A stretch of 64,000 nt of DNA, from positions 3,887,501 through 3,951,500 of the forward strand of contig NC_052028.1 of assembly GCF_015832195.1 (NCBI RefSeq), in the 5' to 3' direction. Position numbers and translations under genes: made by a program. The notes beneath the pieces were generated by a model. That model saw only the letters and a program-made list of their open reading frames with translations, made no database searches and had not been told where the DNA came from. This DNA is from Motacilla alba alba (taxonomy: Eukaryota; Chordata; Aves; Passeriformes; Motacillidae). Positions 10,401-22,900 of the stretch are shown here, piece by piece. Position 1 is the first letter of the stretch; every line of letters begins with the position of its first letter.

Positions 10401-13400
10401 CATGTGTGCCCTGTTTGTCCACTCCTCTCTGATATTGGCTGTGGCCACTGTTGGTGACAGGTGCTTCAGCTCAGACTGGTTTTACATCTCTGTTTCTGTG
10501 GCTTCTGTTCTAGATTTTTTTTTTACCAGTTCAAATTCCTCTATAATTTTCCAAAGTAACTGTTTCCTCAGGACTCTGAGGGAATCAATATCCATGCATC
10601 CTTTAAAAATCCTAGTCACAATGCTTCCAGCTGGTGATTCCAGGTTATTTTCTTCCCTTCAGTTACAATGACATCTCTGAGGATAGTCCTTCCTACAGAC
10701 AGTCTTTAATCCTCCCTTTAGTCTAATGGGGCTGCTTTTAGTTCTCTCTAAAGAAGTTCTTTTTTGAAGATGTCAGCCAGAATTTTATCCCAGGAATGTC
10801 CAGATGGTGTTTCCAGGAGGAGGAAAGCCACGCTTTGACTGTGATGTTTGGTTGGTCACACTGCCATGTTCTGATATCCCTTTCTGGAGGCAGAATCTGG
10901 GCAGTAATTCCAGGACTTGTGCATCCCCTTGTCCTGCCTCTCTTTAGGCCCTTTCACTCTGTGGCCCATCTCAGTGAATCTGTGGCTGGGTTTTTCCAGA
11001 TTTACAGTTCTGTCAGCTTGACTTTGCTTTGATGTTTGGGTCTAACCACCTAGAACAGTGGACTACTCATTTTTCTTACTGTATGAAGAACTTGTCCCTA
11101 TTACTAACGTGGTTTTTTACTATTTTCTTATAGAGGAACTATCTGGAAACATTCTGAGAATAGGCTGCAGTTCCAAACAAAGTTGTGATTACCTAAGCAG
11201 TTGGGTTTTTGCCATCAGCAAATGATCATTCACTTACTAATGTAGTGAACCATTTTAAGAGAATTTGTCTTGTTTGTCTCCTGTTACTGTTGGTTATAAT
11301 CATTTGTCTGACTCAGTCTCTTAACTCCTTGCAAATTGTTCCCATCAAATTAAATTTTTAATCTATGACAATGCTAAATGCAGTTAATTGTTTATGGAAT
11401 GTTCTATAGCATAGTGATAGAGATCATTTTGATCAATCAGGTGGCTCTAGAGCATACAGATATAATGCTGCATCACTGTATTTCAACAATCATTACTGTT
11501 GCTTTGGAAAGTGCCAGTCATGGTTAAAGATGTCAGCAAATTTAAGAGAATGACAGAAAATATCCATTTAAAAATCTTGGTTTAATTTAAAAGTTAATGG
11601 TGAAAAGTGTGCAATTGGAATTTTATTTTCCTTCTGGTACACCCAGTGATTACTGTCATGAGAGCAATAGGCAAGACATGGGATGAAAATTGTGCTAGAT
11701 AAGTAATTTACTAACTACCATTCTGCAGTTCTACTCTTTCTTTAGACTGCCAGCTTGAACTATAAACTTGAGAACTCTTACACCTCTAAGACATTTTACT
11801 AAACAAATATTAATTTGATATTAAGGGTTACAGAATGGAAACTATTGCCTATACAGTACTCACAGTATTAAAAGTACCAAATGTAATATAAAAGGCAATC
11901 TTTCATAGAAACACATAAATTGAATCCTTAAAGAAATACTTTGCTTCTGATTCTTTTTCTGTAGACAGTTTCATCAAGCATGCTCCCAACAGATAATGTG
12001 AATGTCAAGGTGTAAACATGTCCTGAAACAACCCTTTAATTTGCCATGGGAAGTTATTATGGTGACTGTAAATTATGGGACTTCTTCATGCTAAATAAAC
12101 CCAAACTGAAATCTAGACAAGCCATTAAGGAAATAAAGCATTGGTTTAATTCTATTGCATTCCAGCATTATGGAAAGACATCTTGGAATTGGGATTGATT
12201 GGAACATTTTAGACTGAATATTTTGACACTGAAATCTGATTATTTTCTATAATGCTCAGATATAGCAACTTATGCTGAGCTGCCAGCAGGATACCATGAG
12301 GGATGTTTGCATCTCAACCAGCCTTTCCTAGATCCTGACCCTGCATTTTCCTCTGCTGTTATGGATCGAGGCTCATGACTGTGGAATCTTTTCTATGTCT
12401 GAACTGGGTTTTTTGTTTTTTTTTTAACCAGGACAATTATGTCCTCCCAAGATTCCTGGAGAAACACTTTTGGTCTGCTTTGCTTTCATACAGGTCTCTA
12501 CCAGTGCCTGAAGTCCTTGTATTTCATGAGGAGCAGGTCAGGCCTTACAAGGGCTCGTGTCATCCATCCTCCTCTTGCACGTGCAGGACCTCCAGAAGGT
12601 TTCATTCAGCACAAGGGTGTCTAGTGTAAGGTTTTAGCTGGGATTGTCTTTCCTTGTTTGACTTCCTCATCTAAATTTTAATTGTGCTGGATGAAATAAA
12701 CAAGTGTGGCCATGTTTAGAACTTCAGGTTGAGATTTTTCTAAACAACTCTGCTCACATTTAAAATGTGTTAGGAAAACAACTTGGAGATGTTTTTGTGT
12801 CTTTTAATTACTGTATTGACTTGTGCCTCAGTAATTTTCCTTAAAATTTCTGATTTATGATCAGTGAAGGTTTTGTGAAAAAGTAGAAGCCTCATTTTTA
12901 TTTCAAACCATACATTTGTCGTCTCAACTTGATCAGTAACAAGCAAACTTCACTCTTGATATTGGAGGAGTTCAAAGTTTAGCCTGTGTGTCTTCTTAAG
13001 CATCACATACGGGAAGGAAAATCTTATGTACCTGATAAGTTACTTTTGTTTGAAATATTTTTCAGGTGGGATTTTTTTTGGGGGTGGTCATTCGCTAAAA
13101 AACAAAATCATTTTATTAATGGTTCAAAAAACACCCTTGCCTTGGGGTTATTTGGGTTTTGTCTCTAACTAGAAAAAGGAAACACTTTTGCCAAATAGAA
13201 CTGAGCTTCCTACAATACCGCCACATGGCTAAAATTGCTAAAATTACTGGGCAATTTTGATAAGTAGTTATTATATTAAAAAGGGGGTCTTCAAATGCTT
13301 TACTGATCAATGGGTAACCAGGGCCATGCCACAAAGAGATTTTAAAGAGAAATGGAGCAGATCAGTCTGTGTGCATTAGGAACTGGTACCAGGTGGCTCA

Positions 13401-14140
13401 GGAAAAGCGTCCAGGGTCACTTCGTGCTGTTCTGGCTGAAGGCCTGGATGCCTCCTGTGTCACAGCTATGATACCTGCAGTTTTGGGTTTACATCCACAA
13501 ACTGGACTTCCTTTTTAATTCTGTGAAACTGTCTGCTAAAAGGAGAAACATTGTGTGTGCTGTTTATTTTTTTATATATATTCAGGAACTAAAGAAATAT
13601 CTTGGTCTTCCTCGTTAAGATAAAATTGTCAAAACTACCTCATCTTATAAAACTCAGTAGAACAGGAAAATTCTGAGCTGGTGTTTTTATTTTCCTGTTG
13701 AAATATTTTTAGTGTCCAGAGTGTATATTTGACTCAATTTTCTATAACTACTCAAAGCAGAAAGCCCTGAGTTATGCGTTATTTGTAAGGTATGAGCAAC
13801 AAAAGCAAGGGTTAAACAGAGCCCTGAAAAAACCTCAGGTTATGTAAAACCACTTGCCAAGTTTCTAAAGTGAAAGGCATGAAAACAGGTCATAAATCAC
13901 TGTGTCTGCAGAAGATGAAGTCTCCAGAATGTATTTTATACGCAGCATTCTGATTTGCCCAGGAGGAAGCTCCTTGTTGGGATAAATGCTGTAACTATAG
14001 TGATAACACACTTGGACCTGCAGCTTCCAGTGCGGGGCACAGCCAGGAGAGCACCACACCATCCTCTTGCTGTGCTTCCAGATAGGAAGGGGAACATTTG
14101 TCTCACAGTAATTTCGTTTTTTAATGGGAAACTATATGTA
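7483..14140. other. Long non-coding stretch, nothing firmly recognised
   Basis: Unique AT-rich sequence. A plus-strand open frame at 7749-8000 (83 codons, rich in Lys and Cys) and others at 10384-10671 and 12375-12629 have no recognisable family. The last spans a polypyrimidine tract followed by CAG near 12432, which resembles a splice acceptor, but no donor-bounded conserved exon follows. No CR1 or LTR boundaries were seen. Confidence 0.5.
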
Positions 14141-14345
14141 AACCACAGAAGAAAAAAGAAAAAAAAAAAAAGAAGGTAAAGAGAGGTTGCTAAAATACTT
14201 CAAGGAAACTTGTATACTTCTTTTCCTTACGTATTGCCTAACAGCAAACAAGAGCAAAGAGACTGGGGTTTTTTGGTGTTTTTTTTGTTTTGTTGGTTTT
14301 TTTTGTTTTTTTTTTTTTAAGAAAAAGCTTTTTTGGGAAAAAAAG
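14141..14345. repeat. A-rich and T-rich low-complexity tracts
   Basis: An A-rich tract around 14149-14172 is followed about 95 bp later by a T-rich tract (about 14267-14345) made of T runs broken by G or GG, then AAGCTTTT-like sequence. This may be decayed microsatellite or retroposon tails. No element body is recognisable. Confidence 0.6.
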
Positions 14346-15159
14346 TTTTAAAATTTCTTTTCTAAAGACAGCTTTTCAAATGTTTCTATGTAATAACATG
14401 CTGGGGTTATTTTATATGTGTGCATTTGGATCGAAGTATCTTTACAGCTCTGGCTAGATCCAAACACTCTGAGGTAGAGGTGAGATCCCCCTGTGCCTCT
14501 CTGGACCCACATATGCTTCTCTGCTCCTCCAAGTCCTTTGGGAGGAGCCTGCCAGATGGAGCAATGTGAATCTATGCACATACATTCAAATAAGTAAAAA
14601 ATCCAGATTTGATACATATCCCAGAGGTTTCTGAGTGATCTGAGGATGTTTTGAAGGTTTTCTTGAGATCGCTTGTTTGTTTTTTACGTGTTGCAGATAG
14701 CAGCTCTTTCACTGCAATCTGCTGGCTCTGCAGCTCAGCTCCCTGTGCTGGGTGGTTCTGTCAGTCCCCTCTTGTGCTGAGTCTTTGTGGCTGTGAAGAA
14801 AAAAAATATTACTCTTCAGGAAGATAATAGTCACTGAAGAAAAGCCCATTATTTTGTGACAGACAGACTTTGTGTCTGCAGGGCTTGTTCAGCACTCAGG
14901 AAAGAGGAGCTGAATTCTCACCTGGACCTTCTGTGGAAGGGACATATGGGGAGATGAGATGGAATGGCACTTGTAAAATTACTTACTGTTCTGAGCTACC
15001 AGAACTGTAGCTCTGTGATTTTCCTGTGCTTGGCTTGCATTTTGTCTAAAAGTATCAAGTGAGTTTTTATTTAGAATGACACGTTCTGATACATCATATG
15101 ACAGTAGTTTATGCACTCTAATCAGTTGTAGTTCAATCTCACGGAAAACTTTCATGTAT
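14346..15159. other. Non-coding stretch, nothing recognised
   Basis: Unique sequence. A minus-strand frame of 89 codons (14348-14617) and a plus-strand frame from 15076 have no recognisable similarity. Confidence 0.5.
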
Positions 15160-15181
15160 CTTTTCTTTTTCTTTTTCTTTG
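15160..15181 (+). repeat. Short CTTTTT microsatellite
   Basis: A pyrimidine tract of the form C(T)4-5 repeated about four times. It is a simple low-complexity run with no flanking transposon end. Confidence 0.75.
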
Positions 15182-15929
15182 CTAAAGAAAGGTTTGATAT
15201 ATCAATGTCTAATATGAAAGCTTGCTTTATTCTCCCCCAATGGTGTTTATTCCTCTCTTCTCTCTGTAAGAAGTTGCTATGTTCTCTGGGGACAGCACCA
15301 GAACCAGTAGTCTGAATTCTTGGGTTTTATCCCATGTCTGTTCCTTACTGCATTTCTCCTCAATAACTCACTTTACCTGTCTGTGTTTCTGTTCATCTCA
15401 TGTATAAAGTGAGAATAACAATATTGTGACTTCCTTGGAAATAAACTGGGAATTTCTTTCTGAAAATCAATAAGTAAAATCTCTGTTAAGGGCCAGTCAC
15501 TGTTTTCTCACTCTAAATAAGATGTCTTGAGAATTTGCTTCTCAACTTGGACAAGATGCCTGTGGAAGTACCTTGTCAAAATAGTAAAAAATTTTGCCTG
15601 GAGGTATTTTTTAAACTGCGGAGACAAAACCAAATTATTTAAAAAGTTTTCTGAGAGATGTATGGTTTCTGTTTGCAGGAAGAGAAGATAGAATTTTATC
15701 CTCTGTCCACATTAATGGAAGTAATTTTCAAACATAATTTTGCCCACAGACACTTCCCCCCACACCATATTCCCTAATTCTGCCTCTCACAGACACTTGT
15801 GGCCTTTTCTGAGCAAGCTTTTCCAAAAAACCAAGATGTAGCAAGCCCTTGGTACAGAAAGGTTGGTGTCAGAGATTCATTCTCTGCCATTTCGAGTGTC
15901 TCCATCTTGGCTGGGTCCCTCTGCCTCTG
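15182..15929. other. Unique flank of the minisatellite
   Basis: AT-rich sequence with no recognised element. The final 60 bases become G-rich and contain a partial, degenerate repeat unit (TCTGGCAGAGGTGGA) that leads into the array. Confidence 0.55.
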
Positions 15930-17513
15930 GCAGAGGTGGATGTGCAGGCAGGGATGGATGAGGAGGCAGGGATGGATGAGGAGGCAGGGATGGGTGTGCA
16001 GGCAGGGTTGGATGTGCAGGCAGAGGTTGGTGTGCAGGCAGGGATGGGTGTGCAGGCAGAGGTTGGTGTGCAGGCAGTGGTTGGTGTGCAGGCAGGGATG
16101 GGTGTGCAGGCAGAGGTTGGTGTGCAGGCAGAGGTTGGTGTGCAGGCAGGGATTGGGTGTGCAGGCAGAGGTGGATGGGAAGGCAGGGATGGGTGTGCAG
16201 GCAGAGGTTGGTGTGCAGGCAGGGATGGGTGTGCAGGCAGGGTTGGATGTGCAGGCAGAGGTTGGTGTGCAGGCAGGGTTGGATGTGCAGGCAGAGGTGG
16301 GTGTGCAGGCAGAGGTTGGTGTGCAGGCAGGGATGGGTGTGCAGGCAGAGGTTGGTGTGCAGGCAGGGATGGGTGTGCAGGCAGAGGTTGGTGTGCAGGC
16401 AGAGGTTGGTGTGCAGGCAGGGATGGGTGTGCAGGCAGAGGTTGGTGTGCAGGCAGGGATGGGTGTGCAGGCAGAGGTTGGTGTGCAGGCAGAGGTTGGT
16501 GTGCAGGCAGAGGTTGGTGTGCAGGCAGAGGTGGGTGTGCAGGCAGAGGTTGGTGTGCAGGCAGGGATGGGTGTGCAGGCAGGGTTGGATGTGCAGGCAG
16601 AGGTTGGTGTGCAGACAGGGATGGGTGTGCAGGCAGAGGTTGGTGTGCAGGCAGGGATGGGTGTGCAGGCAGGGGTTGGTGTGCAGGCAGAGGTGGGTGT
16701 GCAGGCAGAGGTTGGTGTGCAGGCAGAGGTTGGTGTGCAGGCAGGGATGGGTGTGCAGGCAGGGATGGGTGTGCAGGCAGAGGTTGGTGTGCAGACAGGG
16801 ATGGGTGTGCAGGCAGGGGTTGGTGTGCAGGCAGGGATGGGTGTGCAGGCAGAGGTTGGTGTGCAGGCAGAGGTTGGTGTGCAGGCAGAGGTTGGTGTGC
16901 AGACAGGGATGGGTGTGCAGGCAGAGGTTGGTGTGCAGACAGGGATGGGTGTGCAGGCAGGGGTTGGTGTGCAGGCAGGGATGGGTGTGCAGGCAGAGGT
17001 TGGTGTGCAGGCAGAGGTTGGTGTGCAGGCAGGGATGGGTGTGCAGGCAGAGGTTGGTGTGCAGGCAGAGGTTGGTGTGCAGGCAGGGATGGGTGTGCAG
17101 GCAGGGATGTGCAGGCAGAGGTTGGTGTGCAGGCAGGGATGGGTGTGCAGGCAGAGGTTGGTGTGCAGGCAGGGGTTGGTGTGCAGGCAGAGGTTGGTGT
17201 GCAGGCAGGGATGGGTGTGCAGGCAGAGGTTGGTGTGCAGGCAGGGATGGGTGTGCAGGCAGAGGTTGGTGTGCAGGCAGGGATGGGTGTGCAGGCAGGG
17301 ATGGGTGTGCAGGCAGGGATGGGTGTGCAGGCAGAGGTTGGTGTGCAGGCAGGGGTTGGTGTGCAGGCAGGGATGGGTGTGCAGGCAGAGGTTGGATGTG
17401 CAGGCAGAGGTTGGTGTGCAGGCAGGGATGGGTGTGCAGGCAGGGACGGGTGTGCAGGCAGGGATGGATGTGGAGGGCAGGGATGGATGTGCAGGCAGGG
17501 ATGGATGTGCAGG
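15930..17513 (+). repeat. 18-bp G-rich minisatellite, about 88 units
   Basis: About 1.58 kb of head-to-tail 18-bp units. The two main types are GTGTGCAGGCAGAGGTTG and GTGTGCAGGCAGGGATGG. Minor variants are CAGGGTTGGAT, CAGGGGTTG and CAGACAGGG. The edge units (GAGGAGGCAGG near 15960-15985; TGGAGGGCAGG near 17470) are the most diverged. Rare frame-breaking changes include one extra base near 16152, a unit about 4 bp short near 17106, and single extra bases near 17398 and 17473. The plus strand is strongly G over C. With a period divisible by three and a nearly stop-free unit, several frames stay open on both strands (up to about 660 codons); these are repeat artefacts, not genes. Copy number is estimated from length and is likely polymorphic (VNTR). 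Confidence 0.97.
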
Positions 17514-19862
17514 AAAAGGAGCTGCAGTGTGTGAGCAGCAGAGGACAGGATGAATGGCTCCTGAGGGTGAGCAGCTTGCACAAGACAAAGGAGAGAGCAC
17601 TGCAGCTCCCAGGGAAGAGGCAGCATTTCTCAGTGTGATGATGAAGTGCTTCCATGGAGCTGCAGCAGCTACAATAGCACTTCCATCTGGTAACTTCACT
17701 TTTATGGAATGCTTTTGCCAGATTTTTCAGTATTTCAGTGAACATGTGTATGTTTATATTGGAGAAAGGAGTTTGCTTTAATGTCATCTCTTCTGAGACA
17801 CACTCGGTAATAAACAACTCCAAATCACACCTTACGTTTTTTATCAGGAGTGAACTCAAAATGTTAAGCTGAATTTCAGACTAAAGCTATTCATCACTTG
17901 AGAATGCACCTGGGTTTTTGATAAAATATGTGTATCTCAATAGAGGGTTAGTGTGGGAAATTCAGGCACCCCAATTTTATCTAAACATGGGATAAGTGTG
18001 TGAAATTCAGGTACCTCCTGTTTGTTATTTTCTCAATTTTAGGTCACGATGTCTTTTGATTTCTGTCACTGAAGTGATTAGAGCTGAATGAATTTTCATG
18101 CGTACAGGTTGGGGAATGAGAGGAATTGGTGCCATGTGTTTCCCATTGTGGGAACCTTTATGATATCATCGACAGAGAACATGCTCAATATGCCTTCCAG
18201 ACTTGGCCTGCTATTTAGGTTGTGTGATTGCTTTGGACTGTGTCAGGAAAATATTCATATTCCCCTTGGTACATGAATATTAAAATATTTAAAGCATTTA
18301 GTCAATAAGAGGAATTATTCCCCCCCCAAAAAACAAAAAAAAGAGAACCTTTACATTCCTGATGAAAATATTTGCAGTATCTTATTTAACATCTAAGTCT
18401 CATTTTGCCATGGGCACTCTCAGAAGCTCCCTATTCAATGGAGCACTAAAGCTCACCTATGCATCCTTTGGTATTCCCAGAAAAAACACATTTTTGGTCC
18501 CAGTTGCTAGAAATAAAGTCCTCCTTCTGTCAGCATATGGGTAACAGCTGTCATTACCACCAGCCAGTTATATTGTCTGCTGTCCCAGTCCTTTATCTGT
18601 CCAACTCCAGACACTAATTCAGAAAATCAGAATAAATAATCAAGGCATGTGGAGCTGGGGCCAAGTGTTTTTTATTTGCAACACCTGTTGCCTTTTGGAG
18701 GGCACAGTCAGTCTGAGCCACAGCAGCTTTCTAGATTTCCTAAGTGGACTTCATGAGAAGTGTCTTTGCAGGTTTGTTTTATTTTTTTAGTGTAACTTCT
18801 CATTTTCATTTTCATTACAAGTTTAAAACCCAAAATAACACCACACATCTTCAGCAAAGGACTGGGCAAAACATTTGCAGTGGGTGGAACTATGCCCATT
18901 TTCACCTTGTGATACATGGATTGTGTTCAGCTGCAGAGTGCTGTTCCCCCAGCTCTTCTGCTGCTGGGGCAGGGGACATGAAGCATCTCAGACAGAAAGC
19001 TCTCCTGTCCTCCTCCTCCTTAGTCTTTTTTTTCTTTACTAGTGTGTATGCTCACTGCAGTTCTCTTTATGAATCCTTGGATTTTCTCATGTCAATTTTC
19101 AAAGTGCAGTGTGTTTTGGTTGAGGAGGGAGGTACCTCTCTTCCATTTCCTCAGATGTTTCCAAACTCTTAACTTTTTTTTTAATTTCTGCCTCCTGAAA
19201 CCATGTCAGTTTAAGCTGAGATGTTTTTCAAGTTTCAGACAAAGCAGAGCTGGGGTGTCAGTGTTTGAGTGCTCAGTGATTCAGTGACGGGGCTGCTGGC
19301 TTGGCCAGGTGTTTGGGGCACCTGGTCCTTGTTGTGTGAGGTTGTAGTCACCCAGAACAGCTCAACACAACCATGCACAGCTGGGCTTCCTTGGGTGTGA
19401 GCTGAAAAGAGATCCCTCATGTGAGTTTTTAAAGAATTTAAGTTTGTTATTCTTAGAGGAACTGGTAGAAGATATGCTTTGGAGGATACAGCCTCTTGTG
19501 CAGGTCAGACAAATTATCTCTTTTTCAACCAATTAGTTGAATTAGCTAATCAGTGTAATAAATAATATTTTATCTGTCCAGAAACCTTGAATTACTTTTG
19601 TCTTTAAACTGTCACAAAAATTATATCTTATTTAATCAGGTTTTCAAATCAGTTTTGTATGGTGAAATTTAGAAAAGTAGAAAGAGGACTACACTGTCTA
19701 ACAAAATTAATTAAAACTCAAGAGTAATTTAGGCTCTGAAGATCCAATACCTCTCTAAAGCACAGTTAATTATAGTAATTTAAAAAAATTACTATTAGCT
19801 CTCTTCTGTAATGGGAAAACTATAAACTCAAAGCCTGAAAAATGGAATGTATTTCTTGCAAA
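17514..19862. other. Non-coding stretch downstream of the minisatellite
   Basis: Unique sequence. Includes C8 followed by A-rich sequence at about 18320-18342. The longest frame (18744-19172 plus, 142 codons) is dominated by Phe, Ser and His codons from T-rich DNA and matches no family I know. Confidence 0.5.
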
Positions 19863-19941
19863 TGTATGTAGGTACATACATACCACACACATATATATAC
19901 ATATCATATATACATATATATATACACACACACACACACAT
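19863..19941 (+). repeat. Compound TA/CA microsatellite
   Basis: Alternating TACATA and TATATA words end in a clean CA run (about nine CA units) at 19923-19940. It is a purine-pyrimidine alternating tract and probably length-variable. Confidence 0.9.
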
Positions 19942-22900
19942 GGTCATAGCATCCAGTTCTATTTTCTACAATGGACTACAGTGTCCACTGTGAGGTATGG
20001 CTGGCTTTGCTAACTGTATTAACAGAGGTAAAAAATTCTGCACTTGAGTTCCCAGTGTAGGTGATTTTCTGTACTATTTTAAAAAAAAAATTAATTTTTT
20101 GAGAATTGATTGGTCTCTAGGTTTACAGTTACACAAGTACAGGACAGAAAGGAGAAATGAAAATACAGCCTCTGTATGCATACAGCTATATGCATGTATT
20201 TATCTTAATTTGAAGTAATTACTTTCTTGCAGAACAGCCAATGATTTCTCATTTCTGCATGTAAACAACATTTATTAAAAGTTAGAAAAGATAAAATACA
20301 TTTTGGATAAAAAGGCTCTTAAAACTCTTAAACTAAATTAGTTTTGTTCTAGAAAGAACCACCTTTTCTTCACTGAAAGTTTTTGGAGGCTCTGTGAAAT
20401 AGCTGTTCATGCAAGGCTTCTGCTGCTTGGGCTTTAATCATTTTAACAAGGTTATAACATTTATTATATTTAGTATGTACTCCATATCTATCTATAAACC
20501 TACATATTGTACTCAAATCCAGAATCCATACAAGAGACCTCTGGATATTCAATTTCCTGGCAAAATGCCTCAGTGGTAAATGAGCACGGCCAGAGTTGAA
20601 GTGGCTTCAAAGCAATGCGGGACCAACAGGCTGAGCCTGCACCCATTTCAGTGCTGCTTGGGTGGAAGGGGCAAGGAAAGAAACAGAGAGCTGAAGATGT
20701 TCAAGGAGTCCACAGAATAAAACCCACCTGTCTGTTCTGAGGTCTTTTCAAAGACCTTGAGTGCCTCTAAGTGGCAGGAGTAAATAAGAGTGGCAGAGTT
20801 AAATCTTCATGTAGAAGCGCACTCCAAATGGGATTAAATGTCAACAAATCCATGCTGAAAGGATCTCTCTCTTTGCAATTTCCTGCATGGGAATTACCAC
20901 ACTCTGGAGGGGAAAAACAAAAATGCAGACATGGTGTGACCTGGATGTGAGGAGATGCTGTGACTTCCCTGGGTGGAGTTTATATTTCAAAACTCCCTCA
21001 AAGATACCCATTTTTAACAAATATGAAGAATCACACCTGTGTTTTTCACTGCCCCCAGAGTCGTTATTTGTTCTTCAACCACTGAGACTAACTGGAACAA
21101 AGTGTAATACTAGTTAGGGTTTGTTTCTTAGTTTCTTAGTTAATGTCCTGACAGTCCATACAGTATATTTTCTGTGATGGGCAGTGGCTGGGGGTGGCTG
21201 GCAATGGAGTCAGGCCCTTGAAAAGCTCTGTGGGCTCAGCAGCTGCTCCCTGTGGGGCTCATCTTTGTACCAGAATGCTTTTGGAACAGGCAACTACCGC
21301 CAGTGGAGCCCTTCCCCTCTGCCACAGCTCCAAACCTCCCCTCTGATACAGACACTTCATTTTGTGATGGGATATATTGATTTTGTGTGCTGCTGCTATG
21401 ATTTCACCCATTACCACCAAATCCAATCTTCTCCAACAGTTACAAGCCCACCCCAAAGTGACAGGTCTCTTTGGAGAGCACCCAGGAAGAAAGCTCCCAT
21501 TTTCTGCAGTCTTGCTAGGGAGTAGTAGGGTTTTTTCCCCCTACATAAAGGCTTTAATGAGGTATCTTTTTCCTTTAAAAAAATCATTATCTTTCAGATT
21601 TCTATAAAGGTGACAAAAGAGGAGCATTTTCTAAATTTAGATGTTTTGCCTTCCTGCTAGGAGCATTATTCCCCATGCTCTGTGAATGATCATTCCTTTG
21701 GTAATTACGTAACTTTTGTTTTGCTTTCTAAGGTTTTATTTCAGGTCCATGTATAAATGCTAATGTGAAACAAGTATTTTCTGATTAAATGAGATGGCTT
21801 AAATAATCTTTTTTTTTTTTTTTCTCAATAACTGAATTGCAAGGACAAATTTGATTCCCTTAATCCTAAAAAAAGTCCGGAATTTTGTTTTTCATTAATA
21901 GCAGCACTATTCCCTCAGGTTTTAGAACAGTGCTTAAGATAAAAATGTATTTTGTGTGTTCTCAATTAGTGTGAAAATGTGCAAATGTCACAGGTTGTTA
22001 ATTACTTGAAGCTAGGAACCTGGAAGGAGGACAGGAGGGGCTCTAGTTTTCCTTTGATGAAATGAAATTTCATGGTCCCCATAACTCAGTGCTGAATGAA
22101 GGAGGGGGTGTCTCCCCAGTGATAAATTTGCTCTGTGTGGCCTGAGATTTATTGGAAGCTGAATCCTGGCCATAGGGTCAGTTTAGGAAAACTCTGCCAG
22201 CAGAGCAGTTCTCTGGGCCTGGTACCACCAGCATGATATAATTAAATATGTTGTTTGGCCAGCAGATCAGAGTGGGAGCTGGAATTAGGGTATGAGAGCA
22301 GTGCTAGCACAGCCAAACAGGCAGGGTGCAAATCAGCCCTGCTCGTTGCATTCTTCCTCATTTAAAAGGAAGGAAAAAAAAGAAATGGAGGTGAATAAGA
22401 TTTGTTCATGTTCTGATTACCTCCCTATAGAAGGTCTTAGAAAGTCTGACACTTAGAGGAGAGGTAGGAGGGCAAGACAGGGTGGAATGGCAAGGCAAGA
22501 TTGATCCTTGAGAGGCTCAGGGAGTGGGGGGAAACATGTTACAAATGGTAATAAGGCAAGTTAAGAAAAATGATACCAGATGTGGCTGTAATGCCAACAA
22601 TCAGCAAAAAATGTAAACATACATAAAGCTGTGGTAATAAAGCTGTTACAGCTGTAATGTTCAGGATGGAAAGAAAAATGAGGTCTCCCTTTTTATCTTC
22701 AGCTCTATCACGTTCTGCCTTCTCCTGAATCTTGGTTTTCCCCTCATCCACTCTATCCTGTTAAACCTGTGATCCATCTTCATGGAAATTTGGTAGAGAC
22801 CATTTCCAATGTTTTGTATAAAAATAAAATGCAATGCTGCCAACATCTTTTACAATGAACGGTTCTATTTATATCAAAGAACACTTTTGAACTCTTCAGC

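Noticed and set aside
12420..12540. Possible exon with a polypyrimidine-CAG acceptor
   Set aside because: The acceptor-like word is common in T-rich DNA; neither open frame after it resembles a protein and no convincing donor-bounded unit was found.
15774..17859. Open frames of about 490-660 codons on both strands
   Set aside because: They exist only because an 18-bp, nearly stop-free unit repeats in frame. All are low-complexity translations of the same minisatellite, mutually incompatible, and no known protein has these repeats to my knowledge.
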